This document shows, in pieces, positions 10,190 through 19,024 of a DNA stretch of 64,000 nt. Origin of the DNA: Arcobacter sp. CECT 8986 (lineage in GTDB: Bacteria > Campylobacterota > Campylobacteria > Campylobacterales > Arcobacteraceae); the NCBI RefSeq assembly GCF_004116725.1, contig NZ_PDKG01000004.1, positions 124,001-188,000 on the forward strand, in the 5' to 3' direction. How positions within the stretch are numbered: position 1 is the stretch's first letter; each line of letters begins with the position of its first letter. The notes beneath the pieces were generated by a model. The model was not told where the DNA came from. It was given only the letters and a program-made list of their open reading frames with translations, and searched no databases. The translations under genes were made by a program, and so were the position numbers.

Positions 10190-10672
10190 ATGAATTTATT
10201 AGAGTATATTGATAAAGGTGGTGTAATAGTTTATATCCTTATTGTATTAAATATTATTGGATTTACTATTATATTTTGGAAATTTTTTACATTACCTAGA
10301 AAAAATGCAATGATAAATAAAATAAAAGAAAAAATAGATTTATCAAAAGATAACGTAAATGCTCAAATAGAATATGAAGTACAAAAATTAGAAATAGGAT
10401 TAACATATATTAAAAATATTGCTTCTATTGCTCCTTTATTAGGATTACTTGGTACTGTTTATGGGGTTTTTAAAGCATTTGAAACAATTACAGCAAAAGG
10501 GCTTGGTGACCCAACAGTTTTTTCTAGTGGTATTTCAATAGCACTTATTACAACAATTGCTGGTCTTATAGTTGCTATTCCTCATCATATTGCATATAAC
10601 CATTTTATTTCACAAATAGATGCAATTGAACTAAAAGCAAAAAAAGATTTAATAGAGATAAAAAAAGATTAA
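10190..10672 (+). CDS. exbB: ExbB/TolQ/MotA-family proton channel subunit
   Basis: Inner-membrane subunit that, with ExbD, converts proton-motive force into TonB (or Tol) movement. The 160-residue protein has three predicted membrane segments: about 12-30, one containing ASIAPLLGLLGTVYGVFKAF, and one with ISIALITTIAGLIVAI. The conserved glycine and threonine pattern of the channel core is visible. ATG follows AAAGG. exbD begins 2 bases after the stop. No tonB is adjacent; a separate TonB-type operon lies at 59.4-64 kb. Confidence 0.88.
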   Translation: MNLLEYIDKGGVIVYILIVLNIIGFTIIFWKFFTLPRKNAMINKIKEKIDLSKDNVNAQIEYEVQKLEIGLTYIKNIASIAPLLGLLGTVYGVFKAFETITAKGLGDPTVFSSGISIALITTIAGLIVAIPHHIAYNHFISQIDAIELKAKKDLIEIKKD

Positions 10673-10674
10673 TA

Positions 10675-11064
10675 ATGAAAAGAAGAGAGACTTTAGGAGC
10701 TGATTTAACTCCCATAATTGATGTTGTATTTATCTTATTAATATTTTTTATTGTTACTTCTGTATTTAAAAAAGAGCAACTTGCTCTTATGTTAGATTTG
10801 CCATCATCAAATGCAAAAGAGATGGAAGTAGAAAAAAAACAAGTCTATATTGAATTAAGTGAAAATAAATTAGCAATAAAAGGTAATGAAGTTACTTTTA
10901 AAAGTTTAGAAGATGAACTAAAAGATATAAAAGATAAGAAAAAGCCTATTGTTGTAAGAATTGATAAAAATGTAAAATATGAAAGAGTGGTTAAAGTATT
11001 AGATTTACTTCAAAAATTAGATTTAAATAATTTAGCTTTAATTACAAATACAAATAAAAACTAG
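10675..11064 (+). CDS. exbD: ExbD/TolR-family transport subunit
   Basis: Single-pass partner of ExbB. The opening LTPIIDVVFILLIFFIVTSV carries the membrane-embedded aspartate (D17) thought to take part in proton translocation. The remaining ~95 residues form the periplasmic domain, ending VVRIDKNVKYERVVKVLDLL. The 129 residues are typical. It is translationally close to exbB and ends inside a hairpin shared with the convergent fba. Confidence 0.88.
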   Translation: MKRRETLGADLTPIIDVVFILLIFFIVTSVFKKEQLALMLDLPSSNAKEMEVEKKQVYIELSENKLAIKGNEVTFKSLEDELKDIKDKKKPIVVRIDKNVKYERVVKVLDLLQKLDLNNLALITNTNKN

Positions 11065-11083
11065 AGAAAATCTCTTAGTTTTT
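11056..11083. terminator. Bidirectional terminator between exbD and fba
   Basis: AAAAACTAGAGA pairs with TCTCTTAGTTTTT (one bulged base), with a loop of about three A. It runs into T-rich sequence on the plus strand and, by symmetry, on the minus strand. The stem contains the stop codons of both genes. Confidence 0.7.
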
Positions 11084-12142
11084 ATTTAATGCTTGTAAGT
11101 CAGAAAATGCTACTTCAAGTCTAGCAATCATAGATTCTTGACCTGCTCTTAGCCATTTTCTTGGGTCATAGTAACCTTTATTTGGTTTATCTTCACCATC
11201 TGGGTTTCCTATTTGACCTTGTAGATAATCGTGATTTTTAGCTTCGAATTCTCTTACACCATTCCAAAATGCCCATTGTGTATCTGTATCAATATTCATT
11301 TTAATAACACCATACTCAATAGCTTCTCTAATCTCTTCAAGCGCAGAACCAGAACCACCATGGAATACAAAATCAACTGGTTTATCATTTGTATTTAGTT
11401 TTTCTTTAATATATTTTTGAGAATTGTCTAAAATTACAGGAGATAATACAACATTACCTGGTTTATAAACTCCATGAACATTACCAAATGAAGCAGCAAT
11501 TGTAAAGTTTTCTCCTACTTCTAGTAATTTTTCATATGCATAACAAACCTCTTCTGGTTGTGTATAAAGAAGTGAATTATCAATTCCTGTGTTATCAACA
11601 CCATCTTCTTCACCACCAGTAATTCCAAGTTCAATCTCTATTAGCATATCAATGTCATTCATTGTTTTAAAATATTCAACACAAGTTGAAACATTTTCTT
11701 CTAAAGATTCTTCACTTAAATCTAACATATGAGATGTATAAAGAGGTCTACCTGTTGCGTCAAAGTGTTGTTTTCCAGCTTTTAATAAGCCATCAATCCA
11801 AGGTAAAAGTTTTCTTGCTGCATGGTCTGTATGTAAGATTACAGGAACATTATATGATTTTGCCATTGCATGAACATGCATAGCTCCTGAAATTGCTCCT
11901 AAAACTGCTGCATCAGAAGTTTTTAATCCCTTTCCAGCAAAATATTGAGCTCCACCATTTGAAAATTGAATAATAATTGGTGAATTAACTTTACTTGCAG
12001 CTTCTAAAACTGCATTTACAGAATCAGTTCCTACAACATTTACAGCAGGAATAGCAAAATTATTCTCTTTTGCATATGCAAAAAGTTTTTTTGCCTCGCT
12101 TCCACTTAATACACCAGGTTTAACTACATCAAATACAGCCAC
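11075..12142 (-). CDS. fba: Fructose-bisphosphate aldolase, class II
   Basis: Zinc-dependent reversible cleavage of fructose-1,6-bisphosphate, used here probably mainly for gluconeogenesis. HTDHAARKLLPWIDGLL carries zinc and catalytic residues, IEIELGITGGEEDGVD is the conserved glutamate/glycine segment, and FHGGSGSALEEI with MNIDTDTQWAFW are the phosphate- and substrate-binding loops. The 355 residues match the class IIA form. The PEB4-like PPIase lies just upstream in the same direction, as in Campylobacter. Confidence 0.95.
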   Translation of the reverse strand: MAVFDVVKPGVLSGSEAKKLFAYAKENNFAIPAVNVVGTDSVNAVLEAASKVNSPIIIQFSNGGAQYFAGKGLKTSDAAVLGAISGAMHVHAMAKSYNVPVILHTDHAARKLLPWIDGLLKAGKQHFDATGRPLYTSHMLDLSEESLEENVSTCVEYFKTMNDIDMLIEIELGITGGEEDGVDNTGIDNSLLYTQPEEVCYAYEKLLEVGENFTIAASFGNVHGVYKPGNVVLSPVILDNSQKYIKEKLNTNDKPVDFVFHGGSGSALEEIREAIEYGVIKMNIDTDTQWAFWNGVREFEAKNHDYLQGQIGNPDGEDKPNKGYYDPRKWLRAGQESMIARLEVAFSDLQALNKN

Positions 12143-12152
12143 TTAAATCTCC

Positions 12153-12962
12153 TTATTTAATAACTATTTTAGCTTCATTTTTTAATTTTTTTGAAATACT
12201 ATCCATTCTATCTTTAAATTTAGATTGAAGTAAATATTGTTTAATTCTACTTTCTACTTTATCAAAAGTTAGAGGTTTAGAAGCAGTTTTAGACTCTAAA
12301 TAAATTACATGATATCCAAATTGAGTTTTTACAGGAGATTTTGAATACTCACCAGCTTTTAACTCTTTTGCTGCTTTACTAAATTCTGGAACCATTCTAT
12401 TTTCTGGGAATTTACCTAAATATCCACCTTTAGTTGCTGTTGGTCCTGTTGACATCTCTTTTGCTAATTTAATAAATTCATCTTTTTTATTTTTAGCTTT
12501 GTTTAATTTAGCAATTGCTTTTTTTGCATCTGCTTCTGTTTTTAATAAGATATGTCTAGCTTCTAAGATAGCTGGTTCTTTAAAAGTACTTTTGTTTTTG
12601 TTGAAGTAATCTTTTGCTTCTTTATCTGAAACTTGTACTGCTTTAAATTGTTGTTGCATCCAGATTTCTAATGCTAAATCTTTTTTAATTTTATTTAATG
12701 CATCTTTGAATTCTTTTTCATTTTCTACACCACTTTTTAAAGCTTCAAATGTAAAAAGTTTCTTTTTAATAGCTTGTTGAATTATTTTATCTTTTCTATC
12801 TTTTGGTAAAAGATCAATATCAACGTTTTTATTTCTTAAAATAACAGCTAAATCGTCCTTTGTAATTTTTTCCCCATTAACTGATGCATAGTAATCACTA
12901 GCAGCACTTAATGACGTACTTAAAACTAATGTAGCTATTACACTTGATACTATTTTTCTCAT
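12153..12962 (-). CDS. Periplasmic parvulin-type peptidyl-prolyl isomerase (PEB4/CBF2-like)
   Basis: A secreted folding helper for outer-membrane proteins. It has a signal peptide (residues 1-21, cleaved near SLSAA), a SurA-like helical N-domain and a parvulin domain from about residue 134 (ARHILLKTEADAKK) through STGPTATKGGYLGKF and TQFGYHVIYLESK. The 269 residues and position directly before fba match the C. jejuni PEB4 locus. A 10-base gap to fba suggests cotranscription. Confidence 0.86.
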   Translation of the reverse strand: MRKIVSSVIATLVLSTSLSAASDYYASVNGEKITKDDLAVILRNKNVDIDLLPKDRKDKIIQQAIKKKLFTFEALKSGVENEKEFKDALNKIKKDLALEIWMQQQFKAVQVSDKEAKDYFNKNKSTFKEPAILEARHILLKTEADAKKAIAKLNKAKNKKDEFIKLAKEMSTGPTATKGGYLGKFPENRMVPEFSKAAKELKAGEYSKSPVKTQFGYHVIYLESKTASKPLTFDKVESRIKQYLLQSKFKDRMDSISKKLKNEAKIVIK

Positions 12963-13107
12963 AATCGTCCTTTTTATTTGTTATAAAATTTATTCTATCT
13001 ATATTTTATTAACAATTGATTAATTTAATAAAATTTTCGTAAAGCATATAGTATAACGTATCTTTACTTTATAAAAATAACAAAAAAAATAAAATTTTGA
13101 AATTTAA

Positions 13108-13147
13108 CTTAAAAAACCTTTAAATTTTTAAAATTTTATGGTACAAT
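13108..13147 (+). promoter_or_regulatory. Promoter of the HsrA/CosR-like gene with a possible self-binding site
   Basis: TACAAT at 13142-13147 is a good -10 box, giving a start near 13154 and a ribosome binding site AAGG before the ATG at 13191. Upstream, 13108-13124 read on the minus strand is TTTAAA-N5-TTTAAG. As I recall, the H. pylori HP1043/HsrA site is TTTAAG-N5-TTTAAG, so this would be one mismatch away and fits autoregulation. The region is very AT-rich, so chance is a real alternative. Confidence 0.4.
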
Positions 13148-13190
13148 TCGCAGAAAATTTAAACTTAACTTAAATTTAAGGAAAATATAC

Positions 13191-13874
13191 ATGAGAATTT
13201 TAATTATTGAAGATGAAATTACATTAAACAGAACACTGCAGGAAGGGTTAACTGATTTTGGTTACCAAGTAGATGCAGCAGAAAACTATAAAGATGCAGA
13301 ATATTTTATAGATATTAGAAATTATGATTTAGTACTTACTGACTGGATGTTACCAGATGGTGATGGTATTGAATTGTGTAAAATCGTAAAAAATAGAAGC
13401 TCTAGAACTGCAGTTGTAATTATTTCTGCAAGAGACGATAAAGAGAGTGAAATTGAAGCATTAAAATCTGGTGCTGATGATTATATTAAAAAACCATTTG
13501 ATTTTGATATTTTACTAGCAAGAATTGAAGCTAGATTAAGATTTGGTGGAACTAACGTAATCGAAATTGAAGACCTTGTTATCAATCCAGATGAAGAAAA
13601 AATCATCTATAATGATGAAGAGATTGAATTAAAAGGTAAACCTTTTGAAGTATTAACTCACTTAGCTAGACACAGAGATCAAATCGTTTCAAAAGAACAA
13701 TTATTAGACGCAATCTGGGAAGAACCAGAATTAGTAACTCCTAATGTTATTGAAGTTGCGATTAACCAAATTAGACAAAAAATGGATAAACCTTTAAATA
13801 TCTCTACTATTGAAACAATCAGAAGAAGAGGATATAGATTCTGCTATCCTGAATCACACGACGACGCAGAATAA
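13191..13874 (+). CDS. OmpR-family response regulator, HsrA/CosR orthologue
   Basis: DNA-binding regulator of 227 residues. The C-terminal winged helix (KGKPFEVLTHLARHRDQIVS through IETIRRRGYRFCYP) is nearly identical to H. pylori HP1043/HsrA and C. jejuni CosR, essential regulators of growth and oxidative stress. Unlike those proteins, the receiver keeps the full phosphorylation set: E7/D8, D51 in LTDWMLPDGDG, S79 and K101. A sensor kinase starts 47 bases downstream. This suggests a true two-component system rather than an orphan regulator. Confidence 0.9.
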   Translation: MRILIIEDEITLNRTLQEGLTDFGYQVDAAENYKDAEYFIDIRNYDLVLTDWMLPDGDGIELCKIVKNRSSRTAVVIISARDDKESEIEALKSGADDYIKKPFDFDILLARIEARLRFGGTNVIEIEDLVINPDEEKIIYNDEEIELKGKPFEVLTHLARHRDQIVSKEQLLDAIWEEPELVTPNVIEVAINQIRQKMDKPLNISTIETIRRRGYRFCYPESHDDAE

Positions 13875-13921
13875 TTAAATAAACAATACTAAATAACACT
13901 ATTTGATTTTGAAGGATTTAT

Positions 13922-15214
13922 ATGAACACGAAAAGCATTTATAAACAGTTTTACCAAAAACTAATACTTGCCACTTCGCTGTTCATTACTACTTTATCTT
14001 TCATCTTTTATGGGTACACAAAAGCAACTATTTATGAAGAACTAAAAGAGAGCTTAGTTGCTGATGCTCAACTAATATATAAAATTAGTAAAAGTAAAGG
14101 TGCCAATAAAACAAACTTTAACATAATAACTCACACAGGTATTACTGTTGATTTAGTAACAGTTGATAATCTTGCTGAGATAAGTTTTGAGACTTTTGAT
14201 AGCAATGGAGATTATTATGTTGAACTTTTATATCCTTTTGATATAAAAAGTAAAAAATTCATAAAGATAATAAAAAATATAAACTCATCAAGAGAGATGC
14301 TTACAAAAATATTTAACAATTTATTATTCTTATCTCTTGGTGGACTAATACTTGTTGTTCTTTATGCATTTACTGTATCAAAAACTCTATTAAGACCTAT
14401 TATTCAAATAACTAAGAAGTTATCTAATATGAATGAGAATTATCTTACTCAAATTAATAAAGATACTTTACCTATTGAATTTCATCCACTAGCTGATTCT
14501 ATTAACTCTTTGACAAATAGAATTGAAACATATGTAAAATTCAAAAAAGAGTTATTTATAGGTGCAGCACATGAACTAAAAACTCCTCTTGCAGTAATGA
14601 AGTTAAAAAATGAAGTAACTTTGATGAAACAAAGAGATGCTGAAAAATATCAAGACACTTTAAAACTTACTATCAAACAAATTGATGATATGAATAAAAT
14701 GATAGGTTCAATTCTTGATATTGGTAGAGCAGAAGGTGCACAATTTGAAAAACCTGTTGAAGTTGATTTAGTTCAATATATGCAAAGAAAAACAAATGAT
14801 TATAGAATGTTAAGTGCTCAAAAGAAAATCACTATTACTTTCTATGCAAATGTTAACTACTATAATATATTGTTACAAGTAACACTTTTAAATCAAATTA
14901 TTCAAAACTTTGTACAAAATGCAATTAAGTTTACACCTGAAGAACATAGTATAGCAATAAGACTTGAAAAAAATAAAGAGTTTACAACTATTTCTGTAAC
15001 TGATGATGGTGTAGGAATTGATGAAAATATTGACCTATTTGCTCCATTTAAAAGAGTTGGAAATGAAAGTGGTGCTGGACTTGGATTATTCTTAGCTAAA
15101 AATGCAGCCGATGCAATGGGTGCAAAAATATCTCTAGAAAATAGAAAAGATGGAAAACTTGGATGTGTTGCAAAGCTTATGCTTTACAATAATCCTGTAT
15201 GTAAATTATCTTAA
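13922..15214 (+). CDS. Sensor histidine kinase, cognate of the HsrA/CosR-like regulator
   Basis: A 430-residue kinase with a membrane helix at about 14-32, a short periplasmic sensor (about 33-130), a second helix (about 133-152), a HAMP-like linker starting at LLRPIIQITKKL, and an H-box FIGAAHELKTPLAVMK with the phospho-accepting histidine near residue 217. ATPase motifs follow: NFVQNAIKF (N box), VTDDGVGID (G1) and GAGLGLFLAK (G2). It follows the regulator in the same direction. Its last codon overlaps the convergent CoA-binding gene by 4 bases. Confidence 0.88.
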   Translation: MNTKSIYKQFYQKLILATSLFITTLSFIFYGYTKATIYEELKESLVADAQLIYKISKSKGANKTNFNIITHTGITVDLVTVDNLAEISFETFDSNGDYYVELLYPFDIKSKKFIKIIKNINSSREMLTKIFNNLLFLSLGGLILVVLYAFTVSKTLLRPIIQITKKLSNMNENYLTQINKDTLPIEFHPLADSINSLTNRIETYVKFKKELFIGAAHELKTPLAVMKLKNEVTLMKQRDAEKYQDTLKLTIKQIDDMNKMIGSILDIGRAEGAQFEKPVEVDLVQYMQRKTNDYRMLSAQKKITITFYANVNYYNILLQVTLLNQIIQNFVQNAIKFTPEEHSIAIRLEKNKEFTTISVTDDGVGIDENIDLFAPFKRVGNESGAGLGLFLAKNAADAMGAKISLENRKDGKLGCVAKLMLYNNPVCKLS

Positions 15215-15639
15215 AATAACGCCTCATGTTCGATTTTAGTACAATTATTTTGTACTACTTTCATACCTGCATCAGTAGCTTTTTTTGCAGCATCATTATT
15301 TACTAAACCTAGTTGAGTCCATATTGTATCAATATCACCTCTTTTTATAGCTTCATCTACAATTTTATCTATAACTTCTGGTTTTCTAAATATATCAACC
15401 AAATCAATTTTTTCAGGAATATCACTTAAGTGTCTATAAACTTTTTCACCTAAGATTTCATCTTCTTTTGGATAAACTGGAAAGATTTTAAATCCAGCAC
15501 CTTTTAAATAGCTTGCAACTTTGTTACTAGCTTTAGTCGGGTCAGGAGAACAACCAATAATAGCAATTGTTTTTGTATTCTCAAAAATGCTTTTTATCTC
15601 TTCTTTATTAGAATTAATTGTTGCAAATTCGCACTGCAT
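15211..15639 (-). CDS. CoA-binding (YccU-like) protein
   Basis: A 142-residue single Rossmann domain of the CoA_binding_2 type. TKTIAIIGCSPDPTKASNKV is the nucleotide-binding start, FKIFPVYPKEDEILGEKVY is the second conserved block, and IWTQLGLVNNDAAKKATDAG with VVQNNCTKIEH form the C-terminal signature. Related proteins bind CoA; the physiological role is not established. It is transcribed alone toward the kinase gene. Confidence 0.83.
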   Translation of the reverse strand: MQCEFATINSNKEEIKSIFENTKTIAIIGCSPDPTKASNKVASYLKGAGFKIFPVYPKEDEILGEKVYRHLSDIPEKIDLVDIFRKPEVIDKIVDEAIKRGDIDTIWTQLGLVNNDAAKKATDAGMKVVQNNCTKIEHEALF

Positions 15640-15808
15640 TTTTTATCCTTTAAAATAAAATATATTAATAATATAACAAATTAGTAAAAATTTTAATAAA
15701 CAAAAAATTATTTTTTACTAAAACTCTTACAAATAGTGTCATTATTTGCTTATTTTAGGAAAATTACAATATAATAACACAATAAATTTTATAAAAAGTA
15801 AGAAAAAA

Positions 15809-17614
15809 ATGAAAAGAATCCATCTATTACTATTATTTCTATTCCTTGAAATAGGGACTCTTATTATTCTTTTTGCCAATTACAAGACAAAAGAGGATTC
15901 AATTTTAAATGCTGAAACTCAATTAGCAGTTTCACAATATAAAATAATAAATGACTCTTTTAAAAATCTTGCTAATAGTGTGTTCTTTGGATACATAAAT
16001 AAACCACAAATAATAGATGCCTTTGAAAAAAGAGATAGAGAACATTTACTCTCTTTATTAAATGAAGACTACCAATATTTAAAAACTATTGATTTTGAAC
16101 AAATTCACTTTCATTTACCAAATAACCACTCATTTTTAAGACTTCATAGACCTGGTAAGTATGGTGATGATTTAACAAATATAAGATACAGTGTTGAATT
16201 TGTTAATAAAAATAAAGTAAAAATATCAGGACTTGAAATAGGAAGAGTACTTCCAGGATTTAGATATGTTTATCCATTGTTCAAAGATTTTAAATATATA
16301 GGAAGTGTAGAAAACTCTTTTGGGGCAGATGCATTTATAAAAAGATTAGAAAAAATTTATAATATTCAAGTTCATTTTTTAATTGAAAAAGAGTTATTTG
16401 ATAAAAAAGTATTTGATGTTTATAAAGATTTGTATAAAAAAAGTATTGAGCATGAAGATTATATTTTACTAAAACCAAATAAAGAAACATTTGATAAAAA
16501 AATACAAAAATACTTAGAAAACTTATATCAAACAAAATTAAAAAACAAAGTTAATTTAAAAGTAAAACAAAAAAAGACTTTTTCGCTAGAAGTGAAAATA
16601 AATACAAAAGATGGAATAAAACATAAAATTGTTACATTCTTACAATTAAAAAATATCAAAAATGAAAAAATTGGATACTTTGTAATTTATAAAGATAATG
16701 ATAAACTAGAAAAAGTTGAAGAAGAGTTTTTTGAAGAGTGCTTAATTTTTAGTTTTATAAACTTTTTAATACTTCTTTTAATTTATAAAGAGATTTCAAA
16801 AAAAGAGACTTTAGAAAAAACGGTAAAAGAAAAAACTGCACAATTAAATCTTCTGAATCTTTCACTTGAAGAGAGAATAAAAAGAGAAGTAATTAAAAAT
16901 AAAAAACAAGAAGAGAAACTACATGAATATGAAAAAATGGAGCAAATGGCAGAACTTATGGGAAATATTGCACATCAGTGGAGACAACCACTTGGAGCAA
17001 TATCAGTTGCTGCATCTGGATTAAAAATAGAAGATGAATTAAATATATTAAAAAAAGAGGATATAAAATTTCATGTTGATTCTATACTAAAAAATACAAA
17101 TTTCTTATCAAGTACAATTGATACTTTTACTGAATATATTAGAAATAATTCAGAAGTAAAAGAGGTGTTAATCCAAGGTGTTATAGTCGAAACATTAAAT
17201 ATAATAAAATCTACATATAAAACTTGTAATATAAATATTATATATGAAAGAGATGAGTGTGAAGATATATATAAAGAGATAGTACCAAATGATTTATCTC
17301 AAATTTTAATTATATTATTAACTAATGCAAAAGAGGCGTTAATAAAAGATGATATAAAAAATCCTTATATTCAAATATCTATAAAAAAACAAACAAATAG
17401 TTTTTCTATTATTGTTAAAGATAATGCAAAGGGAATTGATGAGAGAATTATCTCAAAAATATTTGATCCATATTTTACAACTAAACATCAAGCACAAGGT
17501 GTAGGATTAGGACTTCACATTGCAAGAAGAGTTGCAAGAAATAATCTAAATGCAGAAATTACAGTAGAAAATAGTAAAGCTGGTGTTTGTGCAAAAGTTA
17601 AAATACCATATTAA
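15809..17614 (+). CDS. Histidine kinase with a dCache_3-like periplasmic sensor
   Basis: A 601-residue membrane kinase. A first helix (about 5-23) precedes a large periplasmic domain with IHFHLPNNHSFLRLHRPGKY, a pattern typical of the dCache_3-like sensor family. A second helix near 310-330 leads to a coiled coil, an H-box with NIAHQWRQPLGAIS (His near 389) and an ATPase ending in GVGLGLHIARRVA. I chose the ATG at 15809 over an upstream in-frame TTG because it directly precedes the signal-anchor sequence. No response regulator is adjacent; the small gene at 17625 follows 10 bases later. Confidence 0.84.
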   Translation: MKRIHLLLLFLFLEIGTLIILFANYKTKEDSILNAETQLAVSQYKIINDSFKNLANSVFFGYINKPQIIDAFEKRDREHLLSLLNEDYQYLKTIDFEQIHFHLPNNHSFLRLHRPGKYGDDLTNIRYSVEFVNKNKVKISGLEIGRVLPGFRYVYPLFKDFKYIGSVENSFGADAFIKRLEKIYNIQVHFLIEKELFDKKVFDVYKDLYKKSIEHEDYILLKPNKETFDKKIQKYLENLYQTKLKNKVNLKVKQKKTFSLEVKINTKDGIKHKIVTFLQLKNIKNEKIGYFVIYKDNDKLEKVEEEFFEECLIFSFINFLILLLIYKEISKKETLEKTVKEKTAQLNLLNLSLEERIKREVIKNKKQEEKLHEYEKMEQMAELMGNIAHQWRQPLGAISVAASGLKIEDELNILKKEDIKFHVDSILKNTNFLSSTIDTFTEYIRNNSEVKEVLIQGVIVETLNIIKSTYKTCNINIIYERDECEDIYKEIVPNDLSQILIILLTNAKEALIKDDIKNPYIQISIKKQTNSFSIIVKDNAKGIDERIISKIFDPYFTTKHQAQGVGLGLHIARRVARNNLNAEITVENSKAGVCAKVKIPY

Positions 17615-17624
17615 AGGAGCGATT

Positions 17625-17972
17625 ATGAACTTACCTAAAGATGCAAAAAAAATAGAGTTAGACAATATCACAGTTGATTTTTTTGAATTTACAAAAGATG
17701 GTGATACTTTTGTATATTTTGACACTTCTGTGTGTGCAGCTCCAGAGCCTATGATAAATGCAATGGCGGGATTAAAATATATAAATCATACAAATAAAAA
17801 GTTACTTATGAAAAATCATCAAATTCCTTCAGGATTATTTCCTAGAATTGATAAAAGTTTTGATTTTATTATTGAAAGAGTTGAAGATGATAATGTTCTT
17901 ATAACATTTACATATACACAAGATTCACTAGCTGAAATTGATTTTAATAATAACTTTTGTGCAGGAGCTTAG
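17625..17972 (+). CDS. Conserved small protein of unknown function
   Basis: A 115-residue soluble protein with strong translation signals (AAAGGAG, then ATG at 17625). I do not recognise the family. It has no signal peptide or membrane helix. Notable stretches are FFEFTKDGDTFVYFDTSVCA, PEPMINAMAGLKYI and a C-terminal FCAGA. The two cysteines (in SVCAAPEP and NNFCAGA) could matter for redox or metal binding. It probably shares a transcript with the Cache kinase 10 bases upstream, so a role in that signalling pathway is possible. Confidence 0.65.
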   Translation: MNLPKDAKKIELDNITVDFFEFTKDGDTFVYFDTSVCAAPEPMINAMAGLKYINHTNKKLLMKNHQIPSGLFPRIDKSFDFIIERVEDDNVLITFTYTQDSLAEIDFNNNFCAGA

Positions 17973-17985
17973 ATTTTTTCTAAGC
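17967..17985. terminator. Hairpin over two convergent stop codons
   Basis: GCTTAGA and TCTAAGC form a perfect 7-bp stem with a five-T loop. It covers the TAG of the plus-strand gene and the TAA of the minus-strand phosphoesterase. There is no clear T-run on either side, so termination strength is uncertain. Confidence 0.4.
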
Positions 17986-19024
17986 CTTGCAGTTTCTCTT
18001 GAATATAGTTTTTCACTTGTGAATAATCTATTGTCTCTTTAAAATCTTCAAATTTTGCACCACTTGCATTCACATGACCTCCGCCATTTGCAAGTTTTTC
18101 TGCCATATAAGAAACATCTACTTTTCCATCTGCTCTAAAAGATGCATTCCCTTTTTTACTAATATCTATAAAGAAATCATAATCAGGATTTGCTTTTAAA
18201 AATGCATTGGCAGGAATAGAAATAGAACCTAAAGTATAAGTTAGTAATCCTTTATGTCCTTTGAATAATACCGTTAAATCATCTTTTATTTTATCTAAAG
18301 AATATACTAAATATTTAGCACTTAAATTATCCAAAGTATCATCAATACCATTTGTATTTAAAAACTCTTTTTTTAACTTATGTATGTCATTATCTAGTTT
18401 AATATTTGCATCTTCTTCATTGATATATTTTGCAGCTTCTTTTAATAAATATAGTCTAAATTCTCTATTTAAATCAGCAAAAAGTACATTATTAATCTCT
18501 CTTACTTTGCTAATCATAGTTAAAAGTACTTTTCCAAACTCAAAATTAAAAGTTTCATTATCTAACCAAATATCAATAGCATTCACACTAGCAATTAAAG
18601 GATTAATCCACTCATCATTTTGTGAAAAACCACCGTAATTTTTGCATAAATATTCATATGTAATTTTTGCAGCACATTTACTTATATCAAGAAAATACCA
18701 ATCATATGAATCTGCACTTTTTTGACCAGATGCATGATGATCTAAAAGTTGAAGTTTAATATTATAATTATCATTTTTTAAAGCTGTTATCTCTTTATCT
18801 AAATCTTTTGATTCTTGTGGTGTAAGATTTAAATCTGTAATTAAAAGAAAAATCTCTTCTTCTTTATTCTCTTGCTTTATTAACTCAAGAACTTTTTTTA
18901 AAGTTAATTTTACTTCAAGCCCATAATTGGCATTAAAAAAAACACCTTGATTAAATATCTCTTTTGTTAATAATTGACAAGAATATCCATCTAAGTCTGT
19001 ATGTGAAATATGAAATAATTTCAT
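17969..19024 (-). CDS. DHH-family phosphoesterase
   Basis: A metal-dependent phosphoesterase of 351 residues. HISHTDLDGYSC (D10, D12) and DHH at 95-97 in LLDHHASG form the metal site. The C-terminal DHHA1 domain has GGGHVNASGAKF. Family members degrade short oligonucleotides (NrnA-like) or cyclic dinucleotides; here no GGDEF or membrane part is present, so an oligoribonuclease-type role is more likely. Its ATG overlaps the stop of the Rrf2 gene by 4 bases (ATGA), so the two are translationally coupled. Confidence 0.8.
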   Translation of the reverse strand: MKLFHISHTDLDGYSCQLLTKEIFNQGVFFNANYGLEVKLTLKKVLELIKQENKEEEIFLLITDLNLTPQESKDLDKEITALKNDNYNIKLQLLDHHASGQKSADSYDWYFLDISKCAAKITYEYLCKNYGGFSQNDEWINPLIASVNAIDIWLDNETFNFEFGKVLLTMISKVREINNVLFADLNREFRLYLLKEAAKYINEEDANIKLDNDIHKLKKEFLNTNGIDDTLDNLSAKYLVYSLDKIKDDLTVLFKGHKGLLTYTLGSISIPANAFLKANPDYDFFIDISKKGNASFRADGKVDVSYMAEKLANGGGHVNASGAKFEDFKETIDYSQVKNYIQEKLQGLEKI

